Positions 11,447 through 45,270 of a stretch of DNA of 64,000 nt are shown in pieces. Source of the DNA: Parelaphostrongylus tenuis (lineage: Eukaryota; Nematoda; Chromadorea; Rhabditida; Metastrongylidae). Location of the stretch: assembly GCA_019055375.1 (NCBI GenBank), contig JAHQIW010005575.1, forward strand, positions 124,001-188,000, written 5' to 3'. The notes under the pieces are model-generated. The model was not told where the DNA came from and did not search any database. It saw only the letters and a program-made list of their open reading frames with translations. Position numbers and translations under genes: made by a program. Position 1 is the stretch's first letter; every line of letters begins with the position of its first letter.

Positions 11447-12088
11447 TTAATCCTCTGAGGAGCAGTGTTGACAGGCAGGCGGAGTCGCGCCGCCGCTTGC
11501 GCGGCACTCCTAGAGGGCGGCATCTGCGTCTCAGTGCGAGAATGTCGTGCTGTCTGCGTCTGTGTTCTTACGAGCGCCTTCATTCTCACGATACGAGACG
11601 CCGCCGTTACAGTAGCTGACTGAGACCGTGAGAAAGCTGAGAGCGAGAAAAAAGGTAGAGGATAGTATATCCTGAGAATAGACAACCTCCTGGGAAGCAG
11701 CCAACGGCTGTAAGTCGAAGAAAATGACAAGATTAGGCGAAAGCAATTAGAACACAAGGCCTTCTGGAATGATTTTGCAGACTGCAATACAATACCATTT
11801 TAACGACTCCGCTCGAGAATATTTTGATTAACCTCAACTATGAACATTACTCAATGCTTCAATCTTTGTAAGCCCATACATGAGAGACACTCGTTGCCTA
11901 TATTACTGCTTTCCACGAATATCATTCCCAATTACACATGTGTGAGTGATGTTATGCTGCCTGCATCTGTCCTCCTACGAGAAGCGCCGCTTTTCCCACG
12001 AGGCGCAGAGCCTCCATCAAAGTAGCCGAGTGAAATTTGACGTCACGCACTAAGATCGATACGTTCTACGAGGTCCTTAAAAGGTTAA
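11447..12088. mobile_element. TTAA-flanked non-autonomous element (piggyBac-like ends)
   Basis: It begins TTAATCCTCTGAGGA and ends GGTCCTTAAAAGGTTAA, so both edges are TTAA followed inward by CCT. The interior is GC-rich, with GCGCCGCCGC and GAGACGCCGCC hairpin blocks. piggyBac elements duplicate TTAA and begin with CC; assignment to that superfamily is inference. No transposase was seen. Confidence 0.4.
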
Positions 12089-12089
12089 C

Positions 12090-12755
12090 ATGCCAAGATT
12101 TTATAAGAGTCTAAATCAAAATATTTTGTTCTCGAAGCATAAAGCCTCCTCATGTTCAGGTTTTTTTCCAAAAACCTGATGCTAAAATGAGTACAAAAGA
12201 ATTAACGAACTTCACATCTCTCAGTTGTCGCCATGTTGCCCAGAAAGTCATTCGCTTCCCTCGTTTCCACCATTCGCGCTCAACATAAAATGGATATGTG
12301 TCAAGCCTGGAAATTCAAGAAAAAAGCGCTAATTATAGCACAGGAAGTGCTGAAAGGCCTACTTCAGTTGAGCAATGGCGTCCTTGGAGTACGGCTGTGC
12401 AATCCTCTTCGTCGTATCCACCGCTGCAATATCTTCTGAGATACTTGAGCCACTCTGAAGAGATCTAGGTCTATCACAAGAACATAACTTGTCCTAGGAA
12501 GGAGTGATCACCTACTTCATCAGGGGGACCTTCAGTACTTTTTGGTCCCATGCTCGCTAATGAACGCTTCCATACCGAACTCAGTAGATGTCTAGCGTTA
12601 CTCAATGTGCGTAACATGTCTTGACAAGCGATACACGGCCAACCCAACAGTGAAGCAGTGACAGTCCACTGTATTACACACCATAAAAGCAAATTTAAAT
12701 AAACGTATATAAATTGTTCTTTTGGGAATCAAACTATCTCACAGATTGAACACAT
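12090..12755. other. No gene recognised
   Basis: Open frames of 60-72 codons occur on both strands (12233-12439 plus, 12692-12474 minus). They lack recognisable motifs and consistent splice partners, and may be old transposon debris. Confidence 0.4.
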
Positions 12756-12756
12756 C

Positions 12757-13492
12757 ATTAACCGGTCAACTTCCGCGGACCCAAACTGGGCGTACCTTAC
12801 TGGCAAGGGCTCCAATCGCCAGCACTGAAACGGCCCCAGCTCCTACACCCTTCTACGACTCTGCGACTCTAACATCAGAGTGGCAATCACTGTCAGTCTC
12901 ACTCTTCGCTGCCACTCGGTGCCCGTCCATCGGGAAGAGGGTTGGTGGTTCGATCCCCTACCACAACATTTCACTGTAGTTTTTTGGGTGTTATCCTTTT
13001 GCTTTCACTACATTATGCTCGAATGACCGACTCACCAAATTACACTATATTTCATATAGTAATAGCGTAACACAAGCGATCGATTGCATAATTTCTTTAA
13101 CATTATTTCTTCAACAATCTGCAATTTATGACAACAATATATTTACATCTACGATCTACGTTTTGTATCACAAAGTAGTGAGACGTTATACAACAGCGTT
13201 TTTTATTATGATGATTCCGTTTATAGAAGAACCTTCGATAGTGATCGACATCCACAAGATAACATCAAAAAAACTATAGTGAAGTGTTGCGGTAGGGGAT
13301 TGAACCAGCAACCATCTTCCCGATGGACGGCCGCCGAGTGGCAGAGAGGAGTGAGACAGACAGTGATTGCCGCTGTGAGGTTAGAGTCTCAGGGTCGTAG
13401 AAGGGGGAGGGGGGTGGAGCAAGTTCCATGCCGGCGATTGGAGCCCTTGCCAGTAAGGTATGCCCGGTTTGGGTCCGCGGAAGTGAACCGTT
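12757..13492. repeat. Fold-back element with ~225-bp arms carrying tRNA-like boxes
   Basis: 12757-12983 and 13268-13492 are close reverse complements, both reading CTTCCGCGGACCCAAAC and TTACTGGCAAGGGCTCC. Each arm has CCATCGGGAAGA followed by GGTTCGATCCCC or GGTTCAATCCCC, a Pol III B box. The A-box-like GCCACTCGG lies just before it. The spacer of about 284 bp is AT-rich with no gene. Confidence 0.8.
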
Positions 13493-13724
13493 TAAAAGTC
13501 AATTACAAAATAATTACGTAGAGAACCAGATAAAGATAATCTTTGATAGCGCTTTCTACTCAAAACGGTGCAGAAACAAACATTTAACGGCACAGTTGCA
13601 GATTAATTTATGTCAAGTGAATTCTGATAATTTAGTTGACTACAACAAGTACACTCAGCAAATTTATGCCAATATAACACTTCATTTCAATGTAAGACCC
13701 AAAGATCTACAGATATGCTACACA

Positions 13725-14600
13725 ACCACTTTTTGAGCCAAACATGTAGTCAATTCTAGGGCTGACTTATGAAGCGCGATGCACGTGTTTCGACCTTGAC
13801 GATCTCATCAGTCGGGCGGTACCCTTTCGTCCTTTGTCGATTCTCTCGAAGCGCTCAGTCGCCTGTACAAAGAATAGGCGATAACGAACATTTTACACTG
13901 CCCATTACGTGAAATTATCACTGAATGGGCAGTGTTGTACACTCGATTGCTCTTTGTTGGCATCGTCAACATATCATACCTTTTGTTTCGAGTGTTTTCT
14001 CGAGACCACGCTCAAATTTCAATATGCTAGACACTCATTTTCTAAGCCATGCATGTGGTCTGTGACATAGGCTGTCGAGGTCGAAACACATGTATCGGGC
14101 TCCATAAGTCAGCCCTATGTAGCAGATCACATGCGTGGCTCAAAAAGTGATTAGCCCTTGAATAAGACAAGTCAGCATTCTTTGATAGACCATTGACAAT
14201 CGTGGCTCAAAAATAATTACCAGGTATATCAGAATTTGAGCTGTGGTCTCAAAGAAACACTTGAAACCAAAGCTATGATATATCAAATGTACTAGCCATG
14301 AGCAATCGAGTGTACAATACTCTGTGTTTGGTGAAAATTTCATTAGACACAGAGTATAAAACGTTCGTCGTCGTTAACTCTTAGTGTGGGGACTGGAGCA
14401 CCCACACAGGATTGGCAAAAGACGAGAAAGTGTAACTGCCAGACTGACGAGGTCGCAAGATCGAAACACGTGTATCGGGCTCTATAAGTCAGCCCTCATT
14501 GATGGACCACTGACATGCATGGCTCAAAAACTGATTATCAGGCATATTGAAAATCGAGCGAGGTCTTAAGAGAACACTCGAAACAAAAGGTATCGCCGAA
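13725..14600. repeat. Compound of fold-back family A elements
   Basis: At least two family A units lie head to head. ATACACGTGTTTCGACC-type cores occur near 13790 and, inverted, near 14090 and 14465; GAGCCA..CATG ends occur near 13735, 14130, 14200 and 14520. Terminal ACTCGAAACAAAAGGTAT occurs at about 14577 and, inverted, at about 13975. Confidence 0.6.
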
Positions 14601-14920
14601 AAATAGCAATACAGCTTTCAGAAACGACATTCTGTGGGACAAATTTTAACACGAACGTCTCCTAGAGATAAATCGGTACTTTTCCGTTAGGAAGCACAGA
14701 TTTCCGGCTTGTCCTCAACGGTGGGCAAGAACTTTTCATAAGAAGTGCGAGCAATCATTCGAAAGCTTACATCTCAAGCTAACGATGTACGTGGCTGATT
14801 TTCCGAGATGACCCTCCTGACGCTGCAAAATCAAGTAATTATGTTTCACAAGCGCATAGTTTCTCGCAGTACAGAGCTCTTTCTTTAGACTAGTAGTAAA
14901 CGTTAGATAACGGAGAGTGT

Positions 14921-15160
14921 AACTTATACGGCTTCGATTCCCTACAGTAAGGGGGCGAGTAGCCGAATGGCATATGCTATCGATGGGACTTGCGAGAAAG
15001 CCGAAACGTACGTCTACCACCCACTCGAGATGCCATATGTAACTTATACGGCTTCGATTCCCTACTGTAAAGCGCGGGTAGCCGAAGGGCATATGCTCTC
15101 GAATGTGGCTTGAGAGAAAGCGAAACGTACGTCTATCACTCGAGATGCCATACCAAATAA
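14921..15160. repeat. Tandem repeat, two copies of 120 bp
   Basis: AACTTATACGGCTTCGATTC starts at 14921 and again at 15041. Both copies contain GTAGCCGAA(T/G)GGCATATGCT and AACGTACGTCTA. GGCTTCGATTCCC resembles a Pol III B box and TAGCCGAATGGCATATGC an A box, but they are in swapped order within one unit. Confidence 0.8.
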
Positions 15161-15565
15161 GAAAAGACTCAAAGCAAAATCAGAGTTTAAAAAACAAAAA
15201 TCCACAAAATAGCAGCGAGCTCAACTTCAACATTGTGCTGAAGGCAGCATAATTGATATCTCCGCCAGTAGCGCGCGATTTTCATTCTGCAACAGAAATT
15301 TTTTTCATTCTTTCGCAGAATACTTCTGGCTCTTTGTTCCACTCCGATAGAAGAAGATTTCCTCTATAAGTCGGTGCACTTTTTGTGCATACATAACCTT
15401 AGCTGCAAAAGAAAAAGCTTCGGATGTGAAACGAAATTTTATTTTCGCTCTCACACTGTCCTATGAAAACCTTTTCGAGAACCAATTTGACCATCGAATT
15501 CATCGAGATTTGGGCTATCGAGTAAGCCTTGAACAGTCGAATAAAAAGCGATCCACAGACTTTAC

Positions 15566-15892
15566 CTGGGCAAATAAGTTGGAATAAGCCGTTTGGAGAC
15601 CAAGCAGAACGTCGGGGAGTCTGGATTTTGAGCTTTCGAAAGTAGATATAAATTCTAAATAACAAACGTCGTTTAGAGAAAAAAACCCTAGAAATTCGAG
15701 GGCCAAAATAACCCTAATCGTCCGCAAAGGGTCATAGAAACCGGGCTGCACAAAATAAGCGCCCAATTGTGCAGGGTTTGTGCAATTGCGCCTAAAGCAC
15801 AGCACCAGCATTCCGACGACGACGACAGCCACTACGACCGCTTCGCATCTCCTCATCGAGCATCCCCGGACAGTTACTTCCCCAGTCCCCAC
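15566..15892 (-). CDS. Possible first exon of a type II or signal-anchored membrane protein
   Basis: An open frame from ATG (complement of 15892; alternative start at 15853) runs to a strong donor, CAG|GTAAAG, at 15566. Near its start MRRCEAVVVAVVVVGMLVLC is a basic residue pair plus a hydrophobic stretch, typical of a signal anchor. Nothing after it is recognised. The following intron enters interspersed repeat sequence and no phase-compatible next exon was found. It could be a chance frame or a gene remnant. Confidence 0.3.
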
Positions 15893-16046
15893 ACAGCTTT
15901 GTAGAGAGGCTTCGAACGCGTTCGGAGGAGGTTAGTTCTCGATTTAATCCTTAATCCGTTGGGCGGGATAGGAGCAGCACTGAATTCAAAGTTTTTCTTG
16001 ATGAGCAGAGCGGATACGAGGTTGTTTATTAAGCTATAACATGGAT

Positions 16047-16200
16047 AAAACCCAGTACGATCAGTCGATGGCTGTCTCTTCGGCGGTTTCGCTTCCTTCA
16101 GAGCCTCTTCAGGAGGTCAAACTGATTCTGCCGGTCCACTCACGAACAAAACCCAGTACGATCAATCGATGGCTGTCTTTTCGGCGGTTTCGTCGACTCG
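16047..16200. repeat. Direct repeat, 100-bp spacing
   Basis: AAAACCCAGTACGATCARTC (about 40 bp conserved, continuing GATGGCTGTCT.TTCGGCGGTTTC) starts at 16047 and again at 16147. Confidence 0.8.
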
Positions 16201-16584
16201 GCCGGTTTACTCAGTTAAGCACTCTGTTAGCCTCACGAGGGAAAAACCGGGTACTTGTTCATTATAAGGCGGCGAAAGAGAAACCGATCTCATTCGCTGG
16301 AGAACAAGTTCTCATAGGAGTGTTAGTAATCATTCGAAAGCTGAGACTTTAGGCTACAGCCCTACATCGTCGGTTTTCGAAAGGACTTTTCTATAACGTT
16401 GAAAAATCCCCACAAACTACGTCTCAGACGCGCGTATCTATCGCCAAACAGAGCTCTTTCTATGGACTATCAGTAATCATTCGATAGCATAAATGTTTCT
16501 GATTCTAACGCTGCGCTTAGTCCTGAAAAGACCGTTTCTCTTCAACGCAACTAGGTAAAATAAGTTAACTTTCCATGTGCAGTC

Positions 16585-16682
16585 AAGGAGGTCTTTGGCC
16601 AATTCACGTGCCTAGATGGATCGTCGCCGCAGCGCACGTGGTCGCCTCAGCGAGCGGGAGGTGAATTGGCCAAAGACCACCT
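16585..16682. repeat. Short hairpin with GC-rich loop
   Basis: GGAGGTCTTTGGCCAATTCAC at the left is matched by GTGAATTGGCCAAAGACCACC at the right, around a 50-bp loop rich in GC. It resembles a very small MITE. Confidence 0.7.
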
Positions 16683-16829
16683 ATGTGCTGTAACTTCGGT
16701 TCTGCTCTTCTAAAACACTGGTTTATTCCTTGAATACCGAGCTTATCAGAGCGATAAATCCATTAGTCGAGGCTTGGATACTTGGACGGTCCGCCTTTGC
16801 TGACACTGCGCAAGAAGGCCCAAAATCAT

Positions 16830-16965
16830 CACAAAAACGTTCATTTCTGGGGCAAGGATCGAACTGGCGCCTTCCCTGTCATCATGCTTCATGTCACCCT
16901 GCATTACTAACCAGTGCGCTGCTCCCCTGCCGCCTCCACGCGATCGTCGATGAAGCATTGCTGGC
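16830..16965 (-). repeat. tRNA-like SINE fragment
   Basis: Read on the minus strand, GCACTGGTTAGTAATGCAGG (A-box-like) is followed by CAGTTCGATCCTTGCC (B-box-like). It lies about 115 bp upstream of the first kinase exon and accounts for the open frame at 16730-17044. Confidence 0.45.
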
Positions 16966-17065
16966 GTCGATTCATTGGACTGTGGCTCATTGGGTAGACT
17001 TAAAATTCAGTAGTTTTTTTGAAAAATATATTTGCCTTTTATAATTAGTCTTTTTTCTGCATTAA

Positions 17066-17078
17066 TGTTTATCTGCAG
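17066..17078 (+). promoter_or_regulatory. Probable trans-splice (SL) acceptor of the kinase gene
   Basis: TGTTTATCTGCAG directly precedes GTGATG, so the start codon lies 3 bases after an acceptor. This arrangement is usual for spliced-leader addition in nematodes. A cis-spliced 5' UTR exon is the alternative. Confidence 0.45.
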
Positions 17079-39543
<22,465 letters not shown>

Positions 39544-39831
39544 CGCTTCTCTTTAGTCCGCCGTTCTTACAGTAACAATCTCGCTATAAGTATAGTTTTA
39601 CTAGGTCGACTTGTTTTATAAAATAATCTTCTCTAGTACTAGTTTGAACACTTATATATTGTTCACTTCTGAATTTCTAATGTTGTTTCTACTGTTGCCA
39701 CTTGGCATCTAGCCTATTAAATAGTGAATTTAAAATTTTGTAATGTTGAGCTTTTGACAGTCTGAGTAGCAACATTACTCTTCACGATATAATCTTGTTT
39801 TTAATGCATATCTTCATTTGTACACTATGTT

Positions 39832-40194
39832 TTACCGATCAAATTGTAGGTGAATTATATCATCCACTTCAACTTTAGTCCCATGTGCAATATAAGTTGG
39901 CTTTTCTAGCCAGGCATAATTTACCGATACAGATGTACACCTAAGGTTAGGTGAATTTTTCCTGCCCTCTACTTGGTAATACGCTCGTAGATCTTCGCCA
40001 TTTGTGATCTTGTCTGCTTTGGGTACAAGCATAAAGCCCGTAACATTTTTAATTTGCAGTGATCCCGGTGTATAACGTTTTTTTTGTGCCTAGTGTGAAT
40101 ACAGTACTAATTACTAATTCACTTACCCAGAACATTGCATCTTTAGCCAGTTTTTTGCTGGATTTATCATTGTGTCCGCTATTTTGCATGTGAT
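39832..40194 (-). CDS. 3' exons of an unassigned gene
   Basis: Exon 40194-40127 (phase 1/0) ends in GTAAGT and joins exon 40089-39832 (phase 0, stop). The intron is only 37 bp. The final exon reads TPGSLQIKNVTGFMLVPKAD and, further on, VSVNYAWLEKPTYIAHGT and VEVDDIIHLQFDR, with clear codon-level coding character. No family was recognised. Upstream exons were not found; a Tc1/mariner element begins 150 bp upstream on the same strand. The gene converges with the kinase gene, with 288 bp between the two stops. Confidence 0.55.
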
Positions 40195-40344
40195 CTGATA
40201 AATATATTCAAAATCCATGCTGTAATTAGTGTAAACATTATAAGTACAAACATATTTCAAAAAATCATAATAATCATTACTCGGAGAAAGTTTTGGAATT
40301 ATGTCGCCCTTCGTAAGGGATAGAATCAATTATTGAGAAGTATT

Positions 40345-41460
40345 GATAGATTTTTCAGATAGATCAGCAGTAAAAAAATACTTCTTAAACAAATGCATTC
40401 ATCAGATTGGAGGAATAATTAAGTTTATTAGATCAGCAACTATGACAGCAAACATGAAAATCCGTTAAGAATTATCATTTTTGTATCCTTTGGCTTCTAT
40501 TTACTCACAAAGTCGCTTGCGAAAATTTTCAACGATGTTCCCACACGTTTCCACCGTAGTTTCGTCCCAAGCGCGTGTTAAAGTCATTTTGAGCGCGTCT
40601 ACGGTAGTGTGGCGAATAGCCGAGGGTTTTTCTCCCAGTTTGGACCATACGGAGTAATCCACTGAGTTGAGATCGGGCGAGTTTCATGGCCAAATGTCAT
40701 TGCCTGCCCCAAAAGCCTGGAGATAGCTCCTGGCAGATGGCACTCGTTGGGCGGGCCGAATGCGCAGGAGCCAAGTCTTGGTGAAGCGTAAATCCGTCGG
40801 CGCCAAAGTGGTGAATACTCCAAGGCTCCATTGTCGTTGATGATGACCAACGGCGCCTTTCCTGTGACGTATATACAGGCGCAGACCATCACAGAAGCCG
40901 GAAATTGACTGTGACCCATGTTTTTGCTATTGCGAACTTCCAATGACTCTTTTGAGAACTTGACATCGAATTGTGAAGGCATCGATTCGCGATTGTGGTG
41001 GTTCGACCTTGTATTTCTTGTCTCCGTGAAAAGCACCGACAATCGAACACGAGTTATCAAACAAATCATTTGGCGCGCCTTTGAAAGCCGTTCTTCTTTC
41101 ATCTTTTTGTCTACAAAGTGAACACTAGAGGTCTTATAGCTATGCAGCTCCAGTTTAATTTTGACGATTTTTTGAGCGCTCCAATCGCTGATCCCGTGCT
41201 TCCCGAGCTATTTTGCGTATCAAGGACTCCGGATTTCGTTGAACTTGACAGCGGATCATCCAAATGTTATCCGAAGTAAACGGGGTACTGCGACAACCTA
41301 ATCGAGGACAGTCCTTGATCCATCTGATATCTTTGAAACATTTCACAGCTCTGCAAGCACTTGCTGGAATGACACCGGCCGATTTTAGCAATGGTGACCG
41401 TTTTCATTTCCGTCTTGCTCACTCAACTGCTACAATGCATTGATTTCTACGATCCATTAC
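40345..41460 (-). mobile_element. Tc1/mariner-type transposase, near full length but broken
   Basis: A start MDRRNQCIVAVE is at 41456 and the end is near 40505, about 317 codons with stops and shifts. It contains IKDCPRLGCRSTPFTSDNI (HTH region), PASVMVCACIYVTGKAP, FTLHQDLAPAHSA (DxAPAH catalytic block) and a NYGGNVWEH end. TTCAGATAG..AAATACTT terminal sequence near 40350 is shared with the element at 48.6-49.5 kb. Confidence 0.85.
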
Positions 41461-43119
41461 TGAGCACTTCTGAAAACAGAGGAATAAATAAGATAGAATC
41501 CGGACCAAAATTAAGCGAAGAGTTCAATAAAATTACCAGTATTAGTGAGAAAAGTTATATCCATGCTAAATTTGACATAATACAAAATTATCAGAGATTT
41601 TTGCGCACATGAAAACCTGTTCACTAAGCAAATCATTGAGGTGAAAATTTGGGCTGAGTTTGGAACATCTCAAGTTAGTTTCACCTGCAAGAATATATTC
41701 TTTGTGTAGATTATGTACTGCTGTACGATTTGAGATATTGGAATCCTTAAGTCACTACGCTATAAAGGAGAATATTTTGAAGAAACATTGTGAAAAAATA
41801 TCGAGATCTCATTGTTAGATATGAAAAAGGTGGGATTATGAAGTAATCGTTTTGCTTGCTCATTTAACACCAAATAGATAATCCCTAAGATTAGCTCGTG
41901 TAAGGCACTTTCTTTTTGTCAACGAGTTTCGACAAGTTTTCGCCAAGTTCCGGAGCGACATGAGCCTATGGTATCCATGCTAAGCAGAATAGGTTGATTA
42001 AGCGGCCAATGAGAACCTTCAAAAAATATTCGTACGTTGCAGACATTATATTATTACTCGAATAGAAATTATGCATTGATCTCAACCACGTTTGTAGCTT
42101 TATGGATAATATTTGTTTGATTAAGCAATCAGTACTACGGCTCTTTCTTGAGATAGTCGAAGTCGTTTCCTATCTTTTGAGAGCAACCGTAGAATTGAAG
42201 TGCATGATCGCGATGAAGTTTTTGGAGTAAATTTTTTAAGTCTCAAGAATTCATTTCGTTGCAAAACATGCAGCTCGTAGAGAAATCGAAGTTATATACC
42301 TTTGTATTCTCTCATTGAATGTATTCATTGAAGCAATTTGAGCTTCCGTTTGTTCGCTTTGTTTGTAGGAGAAGTCCTATTGGTTTGCATTTGTTCGTAG
42401 ACTCAAATAACATCATGTTAGTCTGTTAAGATGTCCCATGCGGTGCAGTACTTTCTGGTTAGCGAAAAAAAAGACAGATATCGTCCGAGTTTTGCCCGGA
42501 ATAATACCTCTATTCTTATGGGGCTGGCGAATTAGTAATATACATTTCTGGATTTTATTATATCAATAAAATATGATATTGCAAATTTTTCAGCGCTCAA
42601 AGATTATGGTGTAGAATAAAACACATGTGCCGCAAGATGAACAGAAGAACAGACAACCTTAGAAAACCCTAGCGATAAGCGGAGTTGTTCGGAACTGACG
42701 CAAGCCATCAGCTTTTGCAGATGGCGACGAGTTTTGAATTACAAAGTGGGCTGTGCGGACGTCACCGCGTTTGAACAGCCACCATGAACGACGACTGAGC
42801 AAGGGGGAACTATGGAAATTATCCTAGTGTTCGCACTATCAGAGGAGCGAAATCATCCAAATGTCCAAGAAAGTTCTGGCTTCCTCCCGTCCTTAAGGAG
42901 ACTAAATATGCGCCCAATCACCCATGTGATCCAATGAATGAGGTCGGAAGCATCATGCCTTTCAGGGACAACACACGTTGGACGTTTTACCTTTTATATG
43001 TTACGATCTTCCGGGAAATCTAATCACGAATTCAATGGTGGTATTACTCTCTAGCATTTGACATCATGCGTGACGTGACCCGTCCACTCACGTTTTTTTC
43101 CACCGGGTGTGAATAAGTC
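41461..43119. other. No gene recognised
   Basis: There is a possible minus-strand exon at 41617-41689 (CSKLSPNFHLNDLL inside, ending CAG|GTTTTC), but its phase does not join the exon at 40194. The open frame 41391-41612 on the plus strand is a shadow of the transposase start. Nothing else is supported. Confidence 0.35.
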
Positions 43120-43430
43120 TAATGTATAAAGGATAAAGGATAAAAATAAAGCTCTCGGTTGATCAGTCCCTGATGGATGCGCCCTGCATTCGTCTTCAAC
43201 TTTTAATCTCGTTTGAGGCGATTGAATGCAAATCTGACCTTTACAATGACTCGCTGTGGCCTCCCGCTGTACCGAGTCAGTGCTGCTTATCCTCCCAGAC
43301 AAGTCTGAAACCAGTCTGCAATTCACCCACCCCGGAAGGATGGATGGCTTGGTAAGCCATGTGCACGAGACCGAACTACTGACCTCGTGTGAAGCGAGAG
43401 CATTTATAGCCACTGCGCCCTGTATAGTCA
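43120..43430 (-). repeat. SINE, family S1
   Basis: Head GGCGCAGTGGCTATAAATGC (minus strand), B-box region AGTTCGGTCTC, body with AGACTTGTCTGGGAGGATAAG and the tail GGGACTGATCAACCGAGAGC. Confidence 0.75.
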
Positions 43431-43629
43431 ACTGATATACAGTTATTCTTATGCTTGCTTGGTAATGGAATTATATTAGGTCGTTCCTTAATTTTTTGCA
43501 TTGCAGCAATAAACATCAAGTTTCTTAACTAAAAGTAATTCAAATTACATGACTTTGTTATCGTTCAGTTGCTCATTCTCTCGCTAACATTTTGGTATAC
43601 AACTTGCCTGTATAAGATGGTGGTGCGCT

Positions 43630-43922
43630 GGAAACTAATTTGCTTGCTACTCATGCACGAATGGCGCGTAGGGGAAAATGCTAGTGAAGCGGCCAGTTGA
43701 CCATCTCACGACAGCCTGATGGTCACTTCTTGTGGAAGGTCCACAGCACGACTAATCCTCCAGACTGTTCTCTCCAGGTCTATATCTCGCGAACAACTTC
43801 CTAGGCATCCTGTTTTGCAATCTTATAACCGTCCTAAACTCCATTAATACTGCACATAGCTTCACTAGCATTTTCCCTCCTATGCGTTATTTGTGCATGA
43901 GTAAGAAGCGAATTTGTTCCCA
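43630..43922. repeat. Fold-back element with ~60-bp arms
   Basis: GAAACTAATTTGCTTGCTAC..GGGGAAAATGCTAGTGAAGC on the left is inverted on the right (GCTTCACTAGCATTTTCCC..GTAAGAAGCGAATTTGTTCCC). Confidence 0.75.
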
Positions 43923-43954
43923 AAACAGCTCCATCATAAAGCAAGTATAGGACA

Positions 43955-44460
43955 AAATAACTCCAAAAAAAAAAAATGTTTTGAGCCTATACGAGGCTGG
44001 TACGCCAGGACCATCATACTACATACACCTCCCTCCTTGCTACAATGCAGGGCTTGATGTGGGCGGGGATCACTGACGAGGAGGTCGAAACCTCCGAAAC
44101 ACCGGTGTACGGCCCTGGCGTACCAATCTCTTTTAGGCTTAAAACATTCTTTTTTGGAGTTATTTTGAGTGTATGTCACGAGGTTCTAAAAATAGTCGAT
44201 TATATGGATTAATTTTGGTCTACCAGTCAAAATCCATCGACTGAACAATGGTGATGGACCAGTGTCATTGTACACTGTGCCATCACCACATACGCCTCCC
44301 TCCTTGCTACAATGCAGGGCTTAATGTGGGGCGGGGGTCACTGACGAGAAGGCCGAAACCTTCGAAACACCGGTGTACGGCCCTGGCGTACCAACCTCCT
44401 TTAGGCTTAAAACATTCTTTTCTGGAGTTATTTTGAATGTTTATCGCGAGGTTCAAAATA
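43955..44460. repeat. Two family B fold-back copies in tandem
   Basis: Copy one is 43955-44225 and copy two about 44280-44460. Both contain CTCCCTCCTTGCTACAATGC, ACACCGGTGTACGGCCCTGG and GGCTTAAAACATTCTTTT. Copy two lacks most of the left arm. Confidence 0.75.
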
Positions 44461-44734
44461 TAAGGATCAAGTATAGGAAAGTTGTAAACCAAAATGTTCA
44501 CAAGAAAATGCACAATTGACCGATGCCAAAATTTTGTAGTTCCATTTCCGGCTGTTTAACAAATTTGATGTCTGTTGCTCTAGTGCCAAAGCCTATGGAA
44601 CGACCCAATATTTATAGTTATTAGACGACCAAAAGAGTGCTATTCGTCCGGTAAATCTCCACTGTACATTTACTGCCTTTTTGGATGATTCACATTTAGC
44701 TGTTAGTATCCTCAAATTCAGAGAACGAATGTGA

Positions 44735-45010
44735 CCCAGTGCTTAGAGGTGCTCTGCGTCGCACACGAGGTCAATAGTTCGATCTTGCGCTCATGGCACA
44801 TCACGCCATCCATCCCTCAGTGATCAGTAAATTGGTACCAAACTGATTTCAAATTTATCCGGGAGGATAAGCAGCATTGATTGGGTTCAGCGGGAGGCCA
44901 CCGCGAGTCATTGTAGGCCAGATATGCATTCAATCACTTCAAAGAAAGTTGAAAACTGAAGACGAATGCATGGCGCATCCCTCAAGTATTGATCAATGCG
45001 ACTATCCTTT
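44735..45010 (+). repeat. SINE, family S1
   Basis: CCAGTGCTTAGAGGTGCTCT head, AGTTCGATCTTGCGC B box, CATGGCACATCACGCCATCC, TCCGGGAGGATAAGCAGC, TGGCGCATCCCTCAAGTATT tail. Confidence 0.75.
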
Positions 45011-45270
45011 TAGCTTTTGTTCTCAAATTATTCACACTTCTGCCATTTTCCTTAGAGGTCTGACTGTTATTAACACAAAGTGTACCGTACGGACACTATA
45101 GTCTACGTAGGTTTGATAACTATGGTCCTTTAAAACCTTTTTTGCTCACCTCGATATCCTTTGAAACCTTTATAACGAACAACAATGTCAAAAATTGGTT
45201 CGATGGGTCTTTACAGATTAGTGACTATTAATAAATAGTGATTTCAATGTGATGTCGTGATTGATTGATA

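Noticed and set aside
11443..11787. 114-codon minus-strand open frame
   Set aside because: It lies in the GC-rich TTAA-flanked element; the Arg/Ala-rich composition comes from hairpin repeats.
16730..17044. 104-codon plus-strand frame upstream of the kinase
   Set aside because: It crosses a tRNA-like SINE in reverse and has no splice link to the kinase start.
41391..41612. Plus-strand frame starting with a signal-peptide-like sequence
   Set aside because: It begins inside the minus-strand transposase start region and extends into non-coding sequence; no splice partners.
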